DNA from: Rebecca billardiae RCC1528
Taxonomy: Eukaryota; Haptophyta
Direction of reading: 5' to 3'
NCBI GenBank assembly: GCA_965240325.2
Contig: OZ251235.1
Location: 1,550,001-1,614,000 of the forward strand
Length of the DNA: 64,000 bases
The notes under the pieces were generated by a model. That model saw nothing but the letters and a program-made list of their open reading frames with translations. It was not told the DNA's origin and ran no database searches. The position numbers were made by a program, and so were the translations under genes. Positions 20,865 through 31,869 of this stretch are shown here, piece after piece; the first letter of the stretch is position 1, and every line of letters starts with the position of its first letter.

Positions 20865-21865
20865 GTGGACATGATGCCGAGCACGTCAGCTGGCGACGCC
20901 GACGAGGACCGCGCTCGCCGCGTATTGAACGTGCTGCTCGAATCCGGGGCAGTGAAGAAGGTGGCTAAGAGCACGCTCCAGAGCATCGCTGCTGCCATCT
21001 CAGTCGTGAGGCACAAGCAGGACGTGCCCTCTGCGGCGGTGAAGTACAACGTGCCCAAATGGTCGATCTACAACTTCGTTCGCAAGGTCCGCACCGTGCT
21101 GGAGGACGAAGGCGCAATCGGCAGGGGGAGCGCGACGCGACTGATCACCGACTTCACCACGCGCCCCGCAGGCCAGCTCCCTCCCTCCTCCTCACCCGGC
21201 CCAACAGCTGGCAGCCGCTTTGCGGCACTCGCCGCGCTCGACGGGGAAATGCCCGCTGCAGAGAAAGCACAGCCGCAGCGGGGGTGCCCGGCCGGCTCGC
21301 TCAGCCTGCTGGGCACGCTCAACCTAGGCGTCACGTGCTACCTCGGCTCGCTGCTGGTGGCGCTGCTCGCGTGCCCTTCCATCGTCTCGCTCGCCACATC
21401 TGCCGCGGCTGAGCAGTCCACCAACCCCATCGTGTCCCGAGCATGCGCTCGCTGGCGCTCGCGCATGTCAACTGCGAGTGGCCCAGCGAGGTGGGGCCGA
21501 CGCGTAGCTTGCTCGAGCCGCTCCACGACGCGATCGCGGAGGTCTGTCGGTGGACAACGGCGTTTGGGCAGCAGCAGCAGGACGCGTGCGAGGTGCTGTA
21601 CAAAATCATGGGGGCCCTGGCTGGCTGCGACGAGGCGTGCTCATACCTTGGCTTGCTCGAGTGCCTCGGTCAGCAGCTGGCGAGCGAGCAGCCCTCGCAG
21701 CAGCAGCGCGTGCCGACGCCGACGATCTCGCAGCAGCAGCGCGTGCCGACGATCTCAGTCGGCCATGACTTCGACTGTACACAATCGGCGCCTCGCCGGC
21801 GGCTGCGATGGGCCCGCCCGGCCGCGCGGCGGGCGGCGGCGCGGCGGGCGGCGGCGCGCCGCTGA
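20865..21865 (+). pseudogene. HTH (psq-like) + ubiquitin-specific protease, frameshifted
   Basis: The first frame (from 20865; the ATG at 20871 is also usable) encodes an N-terminal helical region (RRVLNVLLESGAVKKV, then STLQSIAAAISVVRHKQD). This is followed by a psq/transposase-type helix-turn-helix (VPSAAVKYNVPKWSIYNFVR). After a Ser/Pro linker comes LGTLNLGVTCYLGSLLVALL, matching the Cys box of C19 ubiquitin-specific proteases (catalytic Cys in GVTCYL). At about 21428-21442 the coding sense moves to another frame by one base, continuing RSLALAHVNCEWPSEVGPTR and FGQQQQDACEVLYKIM, the QQD box of the same family. The His box is absent before the stop at 21865. It is thus truncated and frameshifted, unless the shift is a sequencing error. 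A broken relative lies at 11030-11195. Confidence 0.65.
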
Positions 21866-21925
21866 AGTCTACTCGCTGCCGGGCTCGCGGCCGGGCGGGC
21901 CCACTCTCGATCGCGACGGAGGGTG

Positions 21926-22006
21926 CGACGGAGGGTGCACCGCCACCGCGGGCCCCGAACTACGTTCGTTCTACGGAAAAGGACCGCGGAACGCGGTCAT
22001 ATATAA
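21926..22006. repeat. Repeat family R2, copy 2
   Basis: Near-identical to 52155-52235 over about 80 bp, starting at gcgacggagggtgcaccgcc and ending with the hairpin gaccgcggaacgcggtc and an atata tail. It immediately follows the end of the HTH-USP frame, so it may be part of the same mobile unit. Confidence 0.85.
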
Positions 22007-22313
22007 TTTACTGCTTATAGTCGCGTATATACGTAGCTCGTTACTTCCGCGCGATGACGACGACGATGATGACATCAGTCGTCGCCGCAACTATCAGCTA
22101 GCGGCCGCAGCGGCCGGCATCCGCCCGGGCGTCGTCGTCGTTGTCGTCGTTGCTCGCCACCTTTGATGATGACGATGACTAATAACTACGGCTCGTCGGT
22201 CGCGGCCAGTTTGAGTTGTGAGTTGACCACACAGTCGGGCGGAGCTCTCCGACGACTCGTCGGGTCGTCCTGAGTATATAGAATCGTCGTTCATCATTCA
22301 GTCATCATCATGA
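22007..22313. other. 3' flank of the C2/PH/GRAM gene
   Basis: Contains gac/gat-rich trinucleotide runs (about 22052-22070, 22135-22180). No gene seen. Confidence 0.4.
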
Positions 22314-25300
22314 TCACACACTCGCCGCCCACAGGCGGCGCAGCAGCCGGAACTTGCGCTCTCGCTTGGTGAGGCCGCTGAGGGTGAGCGCGCCGCCCGG
22401 CCCCGCGCCGTCCGACGCGACCACGTGGCACGTGATCGCGTCGGGCAGGACGAGCGCCGTCTGGGAGCGCTCGATCTCGGCAATGAGATCGAAGCGCAGC
22501 TCGACCGACTCCTCGTCGATCTCGAGTGAGCCGCCGTCGAAGCAGATCCGATTGCCGAAGACGAAGAGGCGGCCGCGCATCGGCAGCGCGGAGACGCGTG
22601 GCGCCCACAGCGTCACGCGCCACCGGGCGTGCAGCAGCTCGGCGCTCGGGATGCGGAAGCGCGCGCGCAGCTCGCGCTCCTCCGCGGTGGCGCCGCCGCC
22701 CAGCGCCCTCAGCGCCTCCGCCCGCCACCAGCCGGGCGGGCGGGCGAGGCCGGTCTGCTCGCACGCGTGCTTCAGCGCCTGCTCGCGGATGTGGCGCACG
22801 GCAGCGTCGCGCGCGGCCGCGCTGCTGAAGCCGTGCAGCCGCACCGCGACGCACGGCGGCGCGCGCGTGCGCTCGGCGCCGTCCGGCGGGTGGTGGCGCG
22901 CGCCGCCGGCCGTGGCCCACGCGGGTGGCGCCTGGCTCGCCTCCACGCCCAGCTCCAGCGCGGCCCAGCCGCTCCAGTGCGCCGCCGCGGTCACCCAGCG
23001 CAGCGCGCACACGTGCACGCGCGCGCCGTGCTGCGCGCTCGAGAAGGCCGGCGCGAACTCGACCGAGCGCACGCGCACGCGCAGTACGCCGTGCCTGTGC
23101 GCGCCGTCCGCGCACCGGTACACTCGGAGTGTGAGGTCCGACGGCGGCTGCTCCGCCTCGGCGGAGCCGGCGGCGTGCGCGCCCGAGCCGCTCTCGGCTT
23201 CGCGCGCGAGCGCGGCCGCGCACGCTTGCGCCTCATCGTCGTCTCGGCGCGAGCGGAGCACCGCGAGCGCATCCGCCACGCGTACGCCCTCGTGCGCGCG
23301 GCGTCGCGGCTCCGCGCGCGCGACGCTGCCGCGGGCATGGCCGACGGCGCGCGCGGCGCCGTCGGCGGCGGCGGCGGCGGGAGCGGCGGCGGGCGCGGGC
23401 GCGGCGGGCGCGCTCGCGAGCAGCGCGCGCGCCGTCGCGACGAGCGACGGCGACGACGTGCGGTGCAGTGCGAGGAGCGCGCGCGCGCGCGCCGCGCGCC
23501 GGCCCAGCCAGCCGACGGTCGGCCCGGCACCGTCGGCATGCACAGCCGCCTCCGCGGCGCGCAACGCGCCCTCGAGCCTCGACAAGTGCAGTGGCAGCCG
23601 AGGCGCTTCGCACAGCGCGAGCCGCTCCGCGGCCGCGCACAGCTCGGCCCACAGCGCGCGCGCGCACAGGTCGGACGCGCGCCACGGCAGCGCGGCGTGC
23701 CACGCGCCGAGCGCGGCGCTCAGCTCGGCGAGCAGCTCCCGCCCCGCGCCCGCCGCCGCCGCCGCCGTGCCGGCCGCGACCACCGCCACGGCGTGCGTCA
23801 GGCGCGGCGTACCCGCGCGCGCGAGCGCCCTGCACACTTCCTTGAGCGCGCGGCCCTGGTGGCGCTCGACGGCTGTGCCGACGGCGTGCAGCGCGCGCGC
23901 CTCGGCGGGCGCGAGGGCGGAGGCGCGCTCGACGCGCGCGAGCAGCGCGCGCAGCAGGCGGCCACAGTCTGCGAGCGACGCTGCGCGCGCGCACAGCCAG
24001 CGCCAACGCGCCGCGTCGGCGCGCCGCGCGGCCGCGCCGACCGCGGGAGCGATCGGCTCGAGGGAGAGTGGCACCGCCACACCCGGTGCGGCCGCCGGGG
24101 CGGCGCCCGGCGCGGCGGGCGCGTGCCACTCCTCGGCGCCGCCCAGCCCAAACGCCCCGCCGTCCACTTCACCCTCCGCCAGCAGTTGCACAAGCTCGTC
24201 CGCACGCGGCAGCCAGCGCGGCCGCGCGCCGGTCAAGACGCCAAGCGCGCCGCGCGGCCGCGCTTCGCCGCGTGCGGCCTCGGCCTCGTCTGCGTCGAGC
24301 CGCGCGTCGGCCGCGTCGGCCTGCCGCGCCGCGCCGAGCGCGGGGCCGCGCCACGCCTCGAGCTCCCCGAAGATCGCCGCCTCCAGCCCGCTCACGTACA
24401 AATGCACCGCGCGCGCCGCCTGCTGACTGAACTCGAGCGCCGGCGAGCGCGGGCCGACACGCGAGCTGAGCGCGCGCACCCACTGCGCGCGCGCGCGCGC
24501 GGACGGCGCGCGCAGCCGGTACACGCGCGCGCACGTGACGAGCTCGAAGCTGCACTCGTCCTCGTCGGCGGCGTGTGCCGGCGCGCGCGCGCCGCGCGGC
24601 GCGGCGGGATCCGCGGCGCCCGCGCGCGCCGCGTCGTGCGCTGGCAGAGCGTGCGCGTCCGCCGCGCCTTGCGCGCTCGCGCCGCCTGCGCCGCCGCGCG
24701 CGCGCACGGCGCTCACGTCGCGGAGCAGCACGAGGCCGTCGCGCTGCGCGGAGAGCGCGTGCGCGCGCGACGCCCCGTAGCACAGCGCCGGCTCGGCGGG
24801 CAGCTCGCCGCCGCGTGCGCCGCCGTCGCCATCGCCGTTGTCGTCGCCCGCGTGACGCGCGCCGCCGCCGGTGCCGGCGCCATCGCCATCGCCCGCGCTA
24901 TCGCCCGCGCCGCCGCCGCCGCCGCCGCCTCCGAGCACGCAGTAGTGCGTGCGCAGCGCGCGCGCGTGCAGGCTCTCGAGCTGCAGCCAGCCCTCCGCCT
25001 GCGCCCACGCCGAGGCGCTCACGCCCGCCGCCGCCTCCGACCTCGACGGCTCGGCGCTGGCCCCACCCGCAGGCGCGCGCCCACCGCACTCGGCGCGCGC
25101 GCCCACGGGGCGTCCGTCCTCCGCAGGGGGGGCGGCGGCGGCGGCGCTCGATGGCGGCGGCGGCGGCGGCTCCGCTGGGCGCGGCGGCGTCACGCGCGAC
25201 AGCACCACGTCCGCGGCGGCGTGGAGCGCGCCGAACACGTCGACGAGCGAGGTGGACGCGCGCAAGTCGGGCGTCGCCGCGCTCGGCTCAGCGCCGCCAC

Positions 25301-25568
25301 CCTCAGCGCCGCCGCCGCCGAGCGCGGGCGTGGACAGCGAGAGCCAAGTCGAAGAGCCGGCGGCGCAGCGCGGCCCGAGCAGAGGCGGCGGCTGCGAGCT
25401 GCGCAGCGCGGCGCGCACCCACGCGCGCAGCCTGGGCGGCAGCACGGCGCGCACCCAGAACGCGGCAAACGGCAGCTGCAGCTGGGCAAGCTCGGAAGGG
25501 CCGAGGTCAAACCGAACGTCTGCGCCGCCGCCGCGCGCGTGCGCGGCCGCCGCGCCGCCGCGCTGGCC

Positions 25569-25601
<33 letters not shown>

Positions 25602-28600
25602 TCGCGGCTCGGCGGCGATGAGGGCGGCCTCGCGCGCGTGCAGGCCCCGCATCGCCGCGCACACGCCGAACGCGTCGCTCACGCACACGCCGTGCTCGAG
25701 GCAGGAGGCGTGCCAGCGCAGGAAAGCCCGCACCTCACAGCCGAGCGAGTGGCAGAGCGGAGCGGTGGCGGCGAGCTCGAGCGCGGAGCGCGCCTCCTCG
25801 TCGTCGCGGCGCGGCGCGGCGTGCGCGGCGTGCGCGGCGGGCGCGACGGCGGCGCGCGCGGGCGCTGGGGCGGTGTCCGCAGCCGCGGGCGCGTGCGCGC
25901 GCGCGCACCACGCGGGGACGCCGCCCGCGTGGCGGCAGGCGCGCGCGCCGGCGCGCGCGTCGTCGAGCGCGCGCTCGGTCGCGGCGATGAGCGCGAGCGT
26001 GGACCCGCCGCGCCACAGCTGGTGGCTGTCGCGGAGCAGGCGCGCGGCGGCGGCGGCGTGGACGCGCATGGCCCTGCGCACGGCGCGCGCGCACTCCGCC
26101 GCGCCGGCGTGCGCGCCGCTCGGCCCGCCCGCGCCCCAGCCGCTCAGGCGCGCGAGCAGCGCGGCGCGAGCGCTCGCAACGCGCCCGTCCGGCGCGCCTG
26201 CGAGCGCGGGCGGTCGTGCGGTGTGCAGCAGCGCGCGCGCCGCGCCGAGGCGCGCGGCCGCGCGCGCCGCGCGCTCCGGGTCGCTGAGTGCGGCATCCGG
26301 CGGCGCGGCGTCGAGCGCGTCGAGCGCGGAGCGCACGGCCGCGACGAGCGCGCACAGCTCGGCGGCGGCGAGGCTGGCGAGCCCTGCGCGAGAGCCACCG
26401 GCGCGCGCCTCGCCACCCGCTGCGTCGCTCAGCGCGTCGGCGAGCGAGCGCGCGCCGAGCGCCGCGGCCGGCGCGAGGCGCAGCAGGCACACGGCGCACG
26501 AGCTCGCGCTCAGCCGGAGGTGCGCCGCCCACTCGCGCAGGAGCGCCCACGCGGCTCGCGGCAGGGCGAGCGAGAGCGGTTCGGCGGCGCGCGCGCGAGC
26601 GCCGCCCTCCGCCGCCGCGCCGGGCGCACCGCCGCGCGCCGCCGCGCCGCCCAGTCTCGCTCGGCCGTCTGCCGCCACGAAGCGGGCGAGGGCGCGCGCG
26701 GCGCGTGCGTAGGCGCGCATGCGCTGCGCGAGGGGCGCGTGCTCTGTGCTCCCACCACGCGTGGCGCGAGGCTCCAGCAACCCGCGGAGGAGCGGGCCGG
26801 CTCCGCGCGCGCCCGCGCGCCCGTCGGCCGCCGCCGGCGCGCCAGCCGCGGCGCGTGCGCCTGGCGGCGGCTGCACGCTGGGCACGAGTGCGCGCGCGCG
26901 CGCGCGCGCGAGCGCAGGCGGTGCCGACGGCGGCGCGAGCGGTGCGGGCGGCGTGCCTGCGCCGGGCGCGCTTGGGCGGGCGCCGCCGCCAAGCTCGCGT
27001 GCCAACGGCGCCGCGCCGGCGCGCGGCGGTGGCCCTACTTCCTTCTCGCGCGCGGCCGCGCCGAGCAGAGCGTTCGCGCGCGCGGGCTGCTCGGCCAGGG
27101 GCGGGCGGCGCTGCTGTGGCGGGTGCGGCGGGTGGTGCGGCGCGCCCGGCACCTCCGCGCCCGCGCGCGCCGCCGCCGCCCGCTGCGCCACGCCGCCATC
27201 TGCCCGCGGCGCCTGCAGGCGGCCGCTCAGCCGCAGCTGGACGCGCAGCGCGCCCGAGCGAGCTCCGCGGCGGTCGCTCAGCCAGAGGCTCGCTTGCGCG
27301 CTCAGCGTGACCGCGCCACCGCGCGCGCGCGCGCTCACCTCCCAGCCGCCGAGTGGCAGCGCGGGCACGGCGCCAGGCTGCTGCTGGCTCGGGTGCGTCG
27401 AGAAGCTGCGCGCGAGGTGCGGCGAGCGCGCGCGGAGCGGCGAGTCGGCGCCGCGCGCCTCCGCCTCCGCGTCGGCCGCGGCCTGCGCCGCGCTGCGCGT
27501 CAGCAGCTCGCCAAGCGGCACCCGCGTCGCGCCCACGAGCGACGCGTCGCCGTTGTCGTCGGCCCACGCCCACGGGCCCACGCTCGGCAGCGCGCCGCGC
27601 AGCGCCGACGCCGCCGCCGCGAGCGCGCCCGGCGCTGCGCGCCGCGCGAGCACCAGCTCGACAGCCAGGCCAAGGCCCGTCACCGGTCCGTGCGCGTGCG
27701 GTGCGTCCGCCGCCCACGCGGCCGTCCGCCCTGGCGCAGCGGCGGGCGTGCGCTGCGCCCAGCCGCGCAGCTCGGCGCCGAGCGCGGCGCCGTCCGCGGG
27801 CAGCGGCGCGCCCTTGCCCGCGCGCGCGCCGCCCTCGCCCTCCTCCTCCTCCTCGGCTGCTGGCACGAGTCGCGCGCACGCAAACAGCTGCGTCTGCGCG
27901 GGCGGGCTCGGACCGCGCGCGCGCGCGGCGGTGGTGCGCGGCGCATCGAGCTCGGCGGCGCTCTCGGCGGCGCCGAGCACCGTCACCTCGAGCACGCCGT
28001 CCAGAGCGCCGAGCACTGCGGCGCAGCCGATGCGCAGCCCGGCAGGGGCGTCGGCGCGTGCGAGCAGCCGGCGCGCCACAGCCTCGGGCGCCGTGTCGCT
28101 CTCCCGACGCAGCCGCGCAAAGGCGTGCAGCCCGTTGCCCTCGGCCGGCGCGCGCTCCGTGCTCACGTACGCCCACCACGCGCGCCCCTCGAACTCGGCG
28201 TCGAGCGCGTCGAGCAGCGAGATCGGGCCGGAGGCGGGCGCAAGCGGCCGCGTGCGCAGCGGCAGCGCGCCACACTCGATCAGCGAGCACTGCTCAGGCA
28301 CACTCAGCCCAGCGCCCAACTGGCCGCCGTCCTCGGCCTCGACGGCGAGCGCCGCGGCGTGCACGCCGCGCGCCTGCTCCGCCGCCGCGGCCGAGCCCTC
28401 CTCCGCGTCGCCGTCCGGCGCCTCCAGCCGATGCCACGCCAGCACGCGCAGCACGCCAGCGCCCTCGGCGCGCCCAGACCAGCCCGGGCGGCGCGGCGCG
28501 CGCACAAGCCCCACCTCGAGCTCGTGCACGGTGCGCGGCGGGTACGCGCCGAGGTCGAGCTCGGCGCGCGCGAGCTCGACGTCAAGGTGCGCGAGGCCCA

Positions 28601-29234
28601 CGCCCGCGAGCATCACGCGCACGAGCACGCGCGCCGGCCGGCCGATCTGCGCGATCGGGACGTCTTGATACCAGTAGACGCCCGCTGCGCCGTCGGACGG
28701 GGGCGCGGGCGCGGTCTCTGCGCGCGCCGAGGGCCCGTCGCCCCACGAGAGGTGAACGTAGCACGCGGCGGCACAGGCCGAGCGGAGCACCGAAGCGAGC
28801 GGGCCGCCCTTCAGCTCGAGCGCGCAGAGCACTTTGATCACCGCGACGGGCTCGGCGCTGTCGTCGCCCGTCGCGCGCAACGCCGCCTCCGTCCCCGCGC
28901 CGCTCTCCTCGTCGTCGTCGTCGTCGTCGCCGTCGCTGCCCTCCCCGCGATGCTCTTTAGGAGCGCCCTGGGCACGCCGCTCGCCGCGCATCGAGAGTGC
29001 GCACGCGCCGCCGCCGCCCGACGCCGCGCGCGAGAGCGGCACCAGGCAGCGCTCGAGCGCCACCGCGGGAGAGATGGCGTGCAGCCGCGCGCGCACGGCC
29101 GACTCGCCCTCGCATGGCGGCGGGGGCGAGGAGGCTAGGCTCTCGGTGAAGCGTGCCGTGCGCTGCCGCCGCAGCCCAACGTCGCGCACGGCGTGCGCGG
29201 CCTCCAACTCGGCCTTGGCGATGGCGTCGCGCAT
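22314..29234 (-). CDS. Giant C2 / PH / GRAM multidomain protein
   Basis: A 2306-residue open frame without obvious introns; probably a peripheral membrane protein linking lipids. Residues about 138-250 look like a C2 domain (VYWYQDVPIAQIGRPARVLV, AHLDVELARAELDLGAYPPR). A PH domain lies at about 1420-1600: it begins HYCVLGGG, has a large Gly/Asp insertion, continues GLVLLRDVSAV and FELVTCARVYRLRAPSARAR, and ends ARAQWVRALSS with the conserved Trp. A helical region follows (about 1740-1960). The last 120 residues form a GRAM domain: FRIPSAELLHARWRVTLW, MRGRLFVFGNRICFDGG, DLIAEIERSQTALVLPDAIT, ERKFRLLRRLW. The rest is Ala/Arg/Pro-rich and poorly constrained, so some of it may be unrecognised intron sequence. 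The N-terminus has an Asp/Glu run (residues about 100-115). C2 plus GRAM suggests Ca2+-dependent or phosphoinositide membrane contact; the exact role is unknown. Confidence 0.75.
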
Positions 29235-29427
29235 TCAGGCGGTCACGGCCGGTGCTGTGGGCCACAAGTGGAAATGTGCGTGCCAGGTCCCGCGAGACGG
29301 CCGTTGAGGAAGCAAGCAGCCGGGCAGGATTTCGTCAGTCGGTCCGGCTCATGAACAGCTCACAAGTCCAACTTTCCGGACTGGACAACCCGCCGCTGAC
29401 CAAAGCCTCAGCGCGACCGGCACGGCC

Positions 29428-31869
29428 TCATCCGTCGTTGGCGGCCTCCGTGACGGACGCGCACGACAGCCTGAGCGCTTCCGAGTGCGACGTTCGCAGC
29501 TTGGGCGGCGATGCAGCCGCCGCGACGGACGCCCCCGACAGCTTGAGCGTGTCCGAGTGCGAGGTGCTCAGCCTGGGCGGCGAGGCGGCGCCGCCGCCGC
29601 TGGTCGTGCGCGGCGCGGCGCGCTTGGTGGGCGTGAGCGCGCCCGACGTGCCGCGCGGCATGCTGAAGCGCTCCTGCATCGAGTCCATGAAGGTCTCGCG
29701 CATCGCCGCCGTCGTCGAGCCGGTATTCCGCCGGCCCCGCCTCAGCGCGCGCTTGCGCACCAGCCGCATCCGCCTGAACTCGAGCGCGTCGCGCAGCACG
29801 CTCGTGAGGCGCGCGTTGAACTTCTCGGCCGAGCCAAACGCCGCCTCGACGACCGAGAGCAGCTGCACGCGCGCCTCGGGGTCGGCGCACTGCGCCTCGC
29901 TCACGTCGAAGACGTCGACGAGCGCGAGGAAGCTCGCGAGCGCCGGCGAGTCGTCCTCGTCGTTCATGCCCGAGCGCACCTCGGAGCCGCCGACGCTGCC
30001 GCCGATGCTCGTGCCGCCCGTGCTGCTCACGCTGCCCAGGCTGGTGAGCAGCCCGCCGCTGTGCACGCGCCGCCGGCGCGTCGGCGTCAGGTTAAAGTCG
30101 TCGGGGGCGTCGTCGACGGGCGGGTCGGGAAGGCAGACGACGGCGGGGATGGGCTCCGTGTGCGGCCCCAGCGCCTCGACCACCGCCGGAGGCAGCTCCT
30201 GCTCTGCGGGCACCAGCGCGCCCGCGCCGGAGGTTCGCAGCTCGCGGCTCGCGCTCGACATCCGCTTGCGCGTGAGCCGCGGCAGCGAGCTCGAGCTCGG
30301 CTCGCTGCCGCCGCCGCCCGCCGCGAGCGCGTCGTCGTCGTCGGCGGCGTTGAGCAGCTCGATGAGGACGTCGCGCTCCTCGCCGCCCATCTCTATCCAC
30401 ACGTACAGCTCCACAACCGCCCACAGCCGCTCCAGGTACGTGTCCCCCGCGAGCACGAGGAGCGCGTGGCAGCCCGCCAGGAAGACCGGCAGGCACGCGA
30501 GGCTCTCGTCCAGGCCCTCAGGGTCCTGCGGCAGGCACAGCCGGTCGATCCAGAGGAGCGGCTCGCGGCGGTGCCGCGCGTAAAAGGCGTCGCGCCACGC
30601 CTGCAGGTGCGCCCACTTCGCCGCAGGGTCGTCGTACCAGCTGCACGCCGCGCCGAGGCGGCGCGGCGGCGCGCGGCGAGGCGGTGGGGGCGGGGGCGGC
30701 GCGGTGGACGGCGGCTCAGCCGCATGCGAGGGGGCGCGGCGGCCCGCGGCGGCGGCGGCGGCGGCGCGCTCCGCGCGCGCCCGCCGGCGCGCGCGGGGGC
30801 GGCCGCGCCTGTTTCGCGCGGCGCGCGCGCGCGCGCACGAGTGGCTGACGAACGCGTCGACCTCGCCGAACGTCGCGGCGCTCGACCTCGAGTGCATCAG
30901 CTCCGGGTCCGGCGCGTTCGTCGCCAGGTCGTCGCGCGTGAGCGCGTCGAAGCGCACCGCGCGGAAGCGCTGCATCGCAAGCGCGTGCACGGCCTCGGGC
31001 GAGCGGCCGCCGATGAGCGCGGCGATGCCGACGGCGGTGCCGAGCGCCTCGCCGCGCGGCACGAGCGTCGCGTACACGCGCGTGCGCAGCCCCGGCCACA
31101 GCAGCAGCGCGCCCACCCCGCCCATCTCCGCGGCGAAGACGACGAAGGACACCCACATCACCGACGCGTGCACAAGCCCGAGCGCGGCGCCAAACAGCAG
31201 CCGCGCGAGCAGCAGCGGGAAGACGGCGCTGAACATGAGGCCGAGCTCGGGGTAGAGCCTGGCGAGGATCTCGGCGGGCCGCGCGCCGCGCGCCAGCGGC
31301 ATCGCGATGCGCGCACTCCCGCGCGCGCACAGCAGCGTGACGCCCACCGACACCACGACGGTGAACGCGGCAAGCGTGCACGGCGAGCGCTGCCCAGACT
31401 CAGTGACGTAGCACGAGTCGGCGGCGCCGTTGGCCACGGCGAGGACGCTGAGCAGGTGCGCGATGCCGACGTATGTGGATAGCACGCTGCTCACGCCGGT
31501 CATCACCGAGAGGAAGACCGCCACGAGCCGGACCGCGCGGCGCTCGGAAGGCTGCAGCGCCATGATCAGGATCGCCGCCGCCGGGATCACAAACGCGTAG
31601 CCAATGTACAGGCCGGTGAGGTACGTGGTCTGCAGGTCGAAGACGCGCGTGACGCCGATGTACGTGATCGGGCCCGCCACGCCAGCCGCGACGAACGTGC
31701 CCGCAATCACCAGCATCGGCAGCTGCACGCGGTTGCGGAACACGCGGCCGTGCCGGCGGGCCTCGTTCAGCTTGACGCGCACCGCGTCGTCCGCGCGCTC
31801 GAACTTGGAGCCGCGCCTTCTCTCGTGCTGGGACGGCGGCGTCGGCGCCACCTCGGCGCCCCGCGCCAT
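29428..31869 (-). CDS. Multi-TM protein with TIR-like domain
   Basis: Predicted 747-residue integral membrane protein. Exons 30839-31869 and 29428-30640 flank a 198-nt GT-AG intron. Splicing restores the continuous motif DAFVSHSWYDDPAAKWAHLQ, which is broken by an Arg/Ala/Pro insert if the intron is read through. Residues about 48-285 hold roughly seven or eight hydrophobic helices (for example QLPMLVIAGTFVAAGVAGPI and LMFSAVFPLLLARLLFGAAL). The domain after residue 335 (DAFVSHSW; LLWIDRLCLPQDPEGLDESL; LPVFLAGCHALLVLAGDTYL; RLWAVVELYVW) resembles TIR-type domains widespread in protists. Whether a catalytic NADase Glu exists is uncertain; the Glu in VVELYVW is a candidate. The tail contains two copies of a Ser-rich unit (SPPRLSTSHSDTLKLS and SPPKLRTSHSEALRLS). 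Function unknown; signalling is an inference. Confidence 0.78.
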   Translation of the reverse strand: MARGAEVAPTPPSQHERRRGSKFERADDAVRVKLNEARRHGRVFRNRVQLPMLVIAGTFVAAGVAGPITYIGVTRVFDLQTTYLTGLYIGYAFVIPAAAILIMALQPSERRAVRLVAVFLSVMTGVSSVLSTYVGIAHLLSVLAVANGAADSCYVTESGQRSPCTLAAFTVVVSVGVTLLCARGSARIAMPLARGARPAEILARLYPELGLMFSAVFPLLLARLLFGAALGLVHASVMWVSFVVFAAEMGGVGALLLWPGLRTRVYATLVPRGEALGTAVGIAALIGGRSPEAVHALAMQRFRAVRFDALTRDDLATNAPDPELMHSRSSAATFGEVDAFVSHSCARARAARNRRGRPRARRRARAERAAAAAAAGRRAPSHAAEPPSTAPPPPPPPRRAPPRRLGAACSWYDDPAAKWAHLQAWRDAFYARHRREPLLWIDRLCLPQDPEGLDESLACLPVFLAGCHALLVLAGDTYLERLWAVVELYVWIEMGGEERDVLIELLNAADDDDALAAGGGGSEPSSSSLPRLTRKRMSSASRELRTSGAGALVPAEQELPPAVVEALGPHTEPIPAVVCLPDPPVDDAPDDFNLTPTRRRRVHSGGLLTSLGSVSSTGGTSIGGSVGGSEVRSGMNDEDDSPALASFLALVDVFDVSEAQCADPEARVQLLSVVEAAFGSAEKFNARLTSVLRDALEFRRMRLVRKRALRRGRRNTGSTTAAMRETFMDSMQERFSMPRGTSGALTPTKRAAPRTTSGGGAASPPRLSTSHSDTLKLSGASVAAAASPPKLRTSHSEALRLSCASVTEAANDG

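Noticed and set aside
22629-29138. Long plus-strand ORF (2169 codons) opposite the C2/PH/GRAM gene
   Set aside because: Arg/Ala/Gly-rich shadow with no domains; the minus frame has recognisable PH and GRAM domains.
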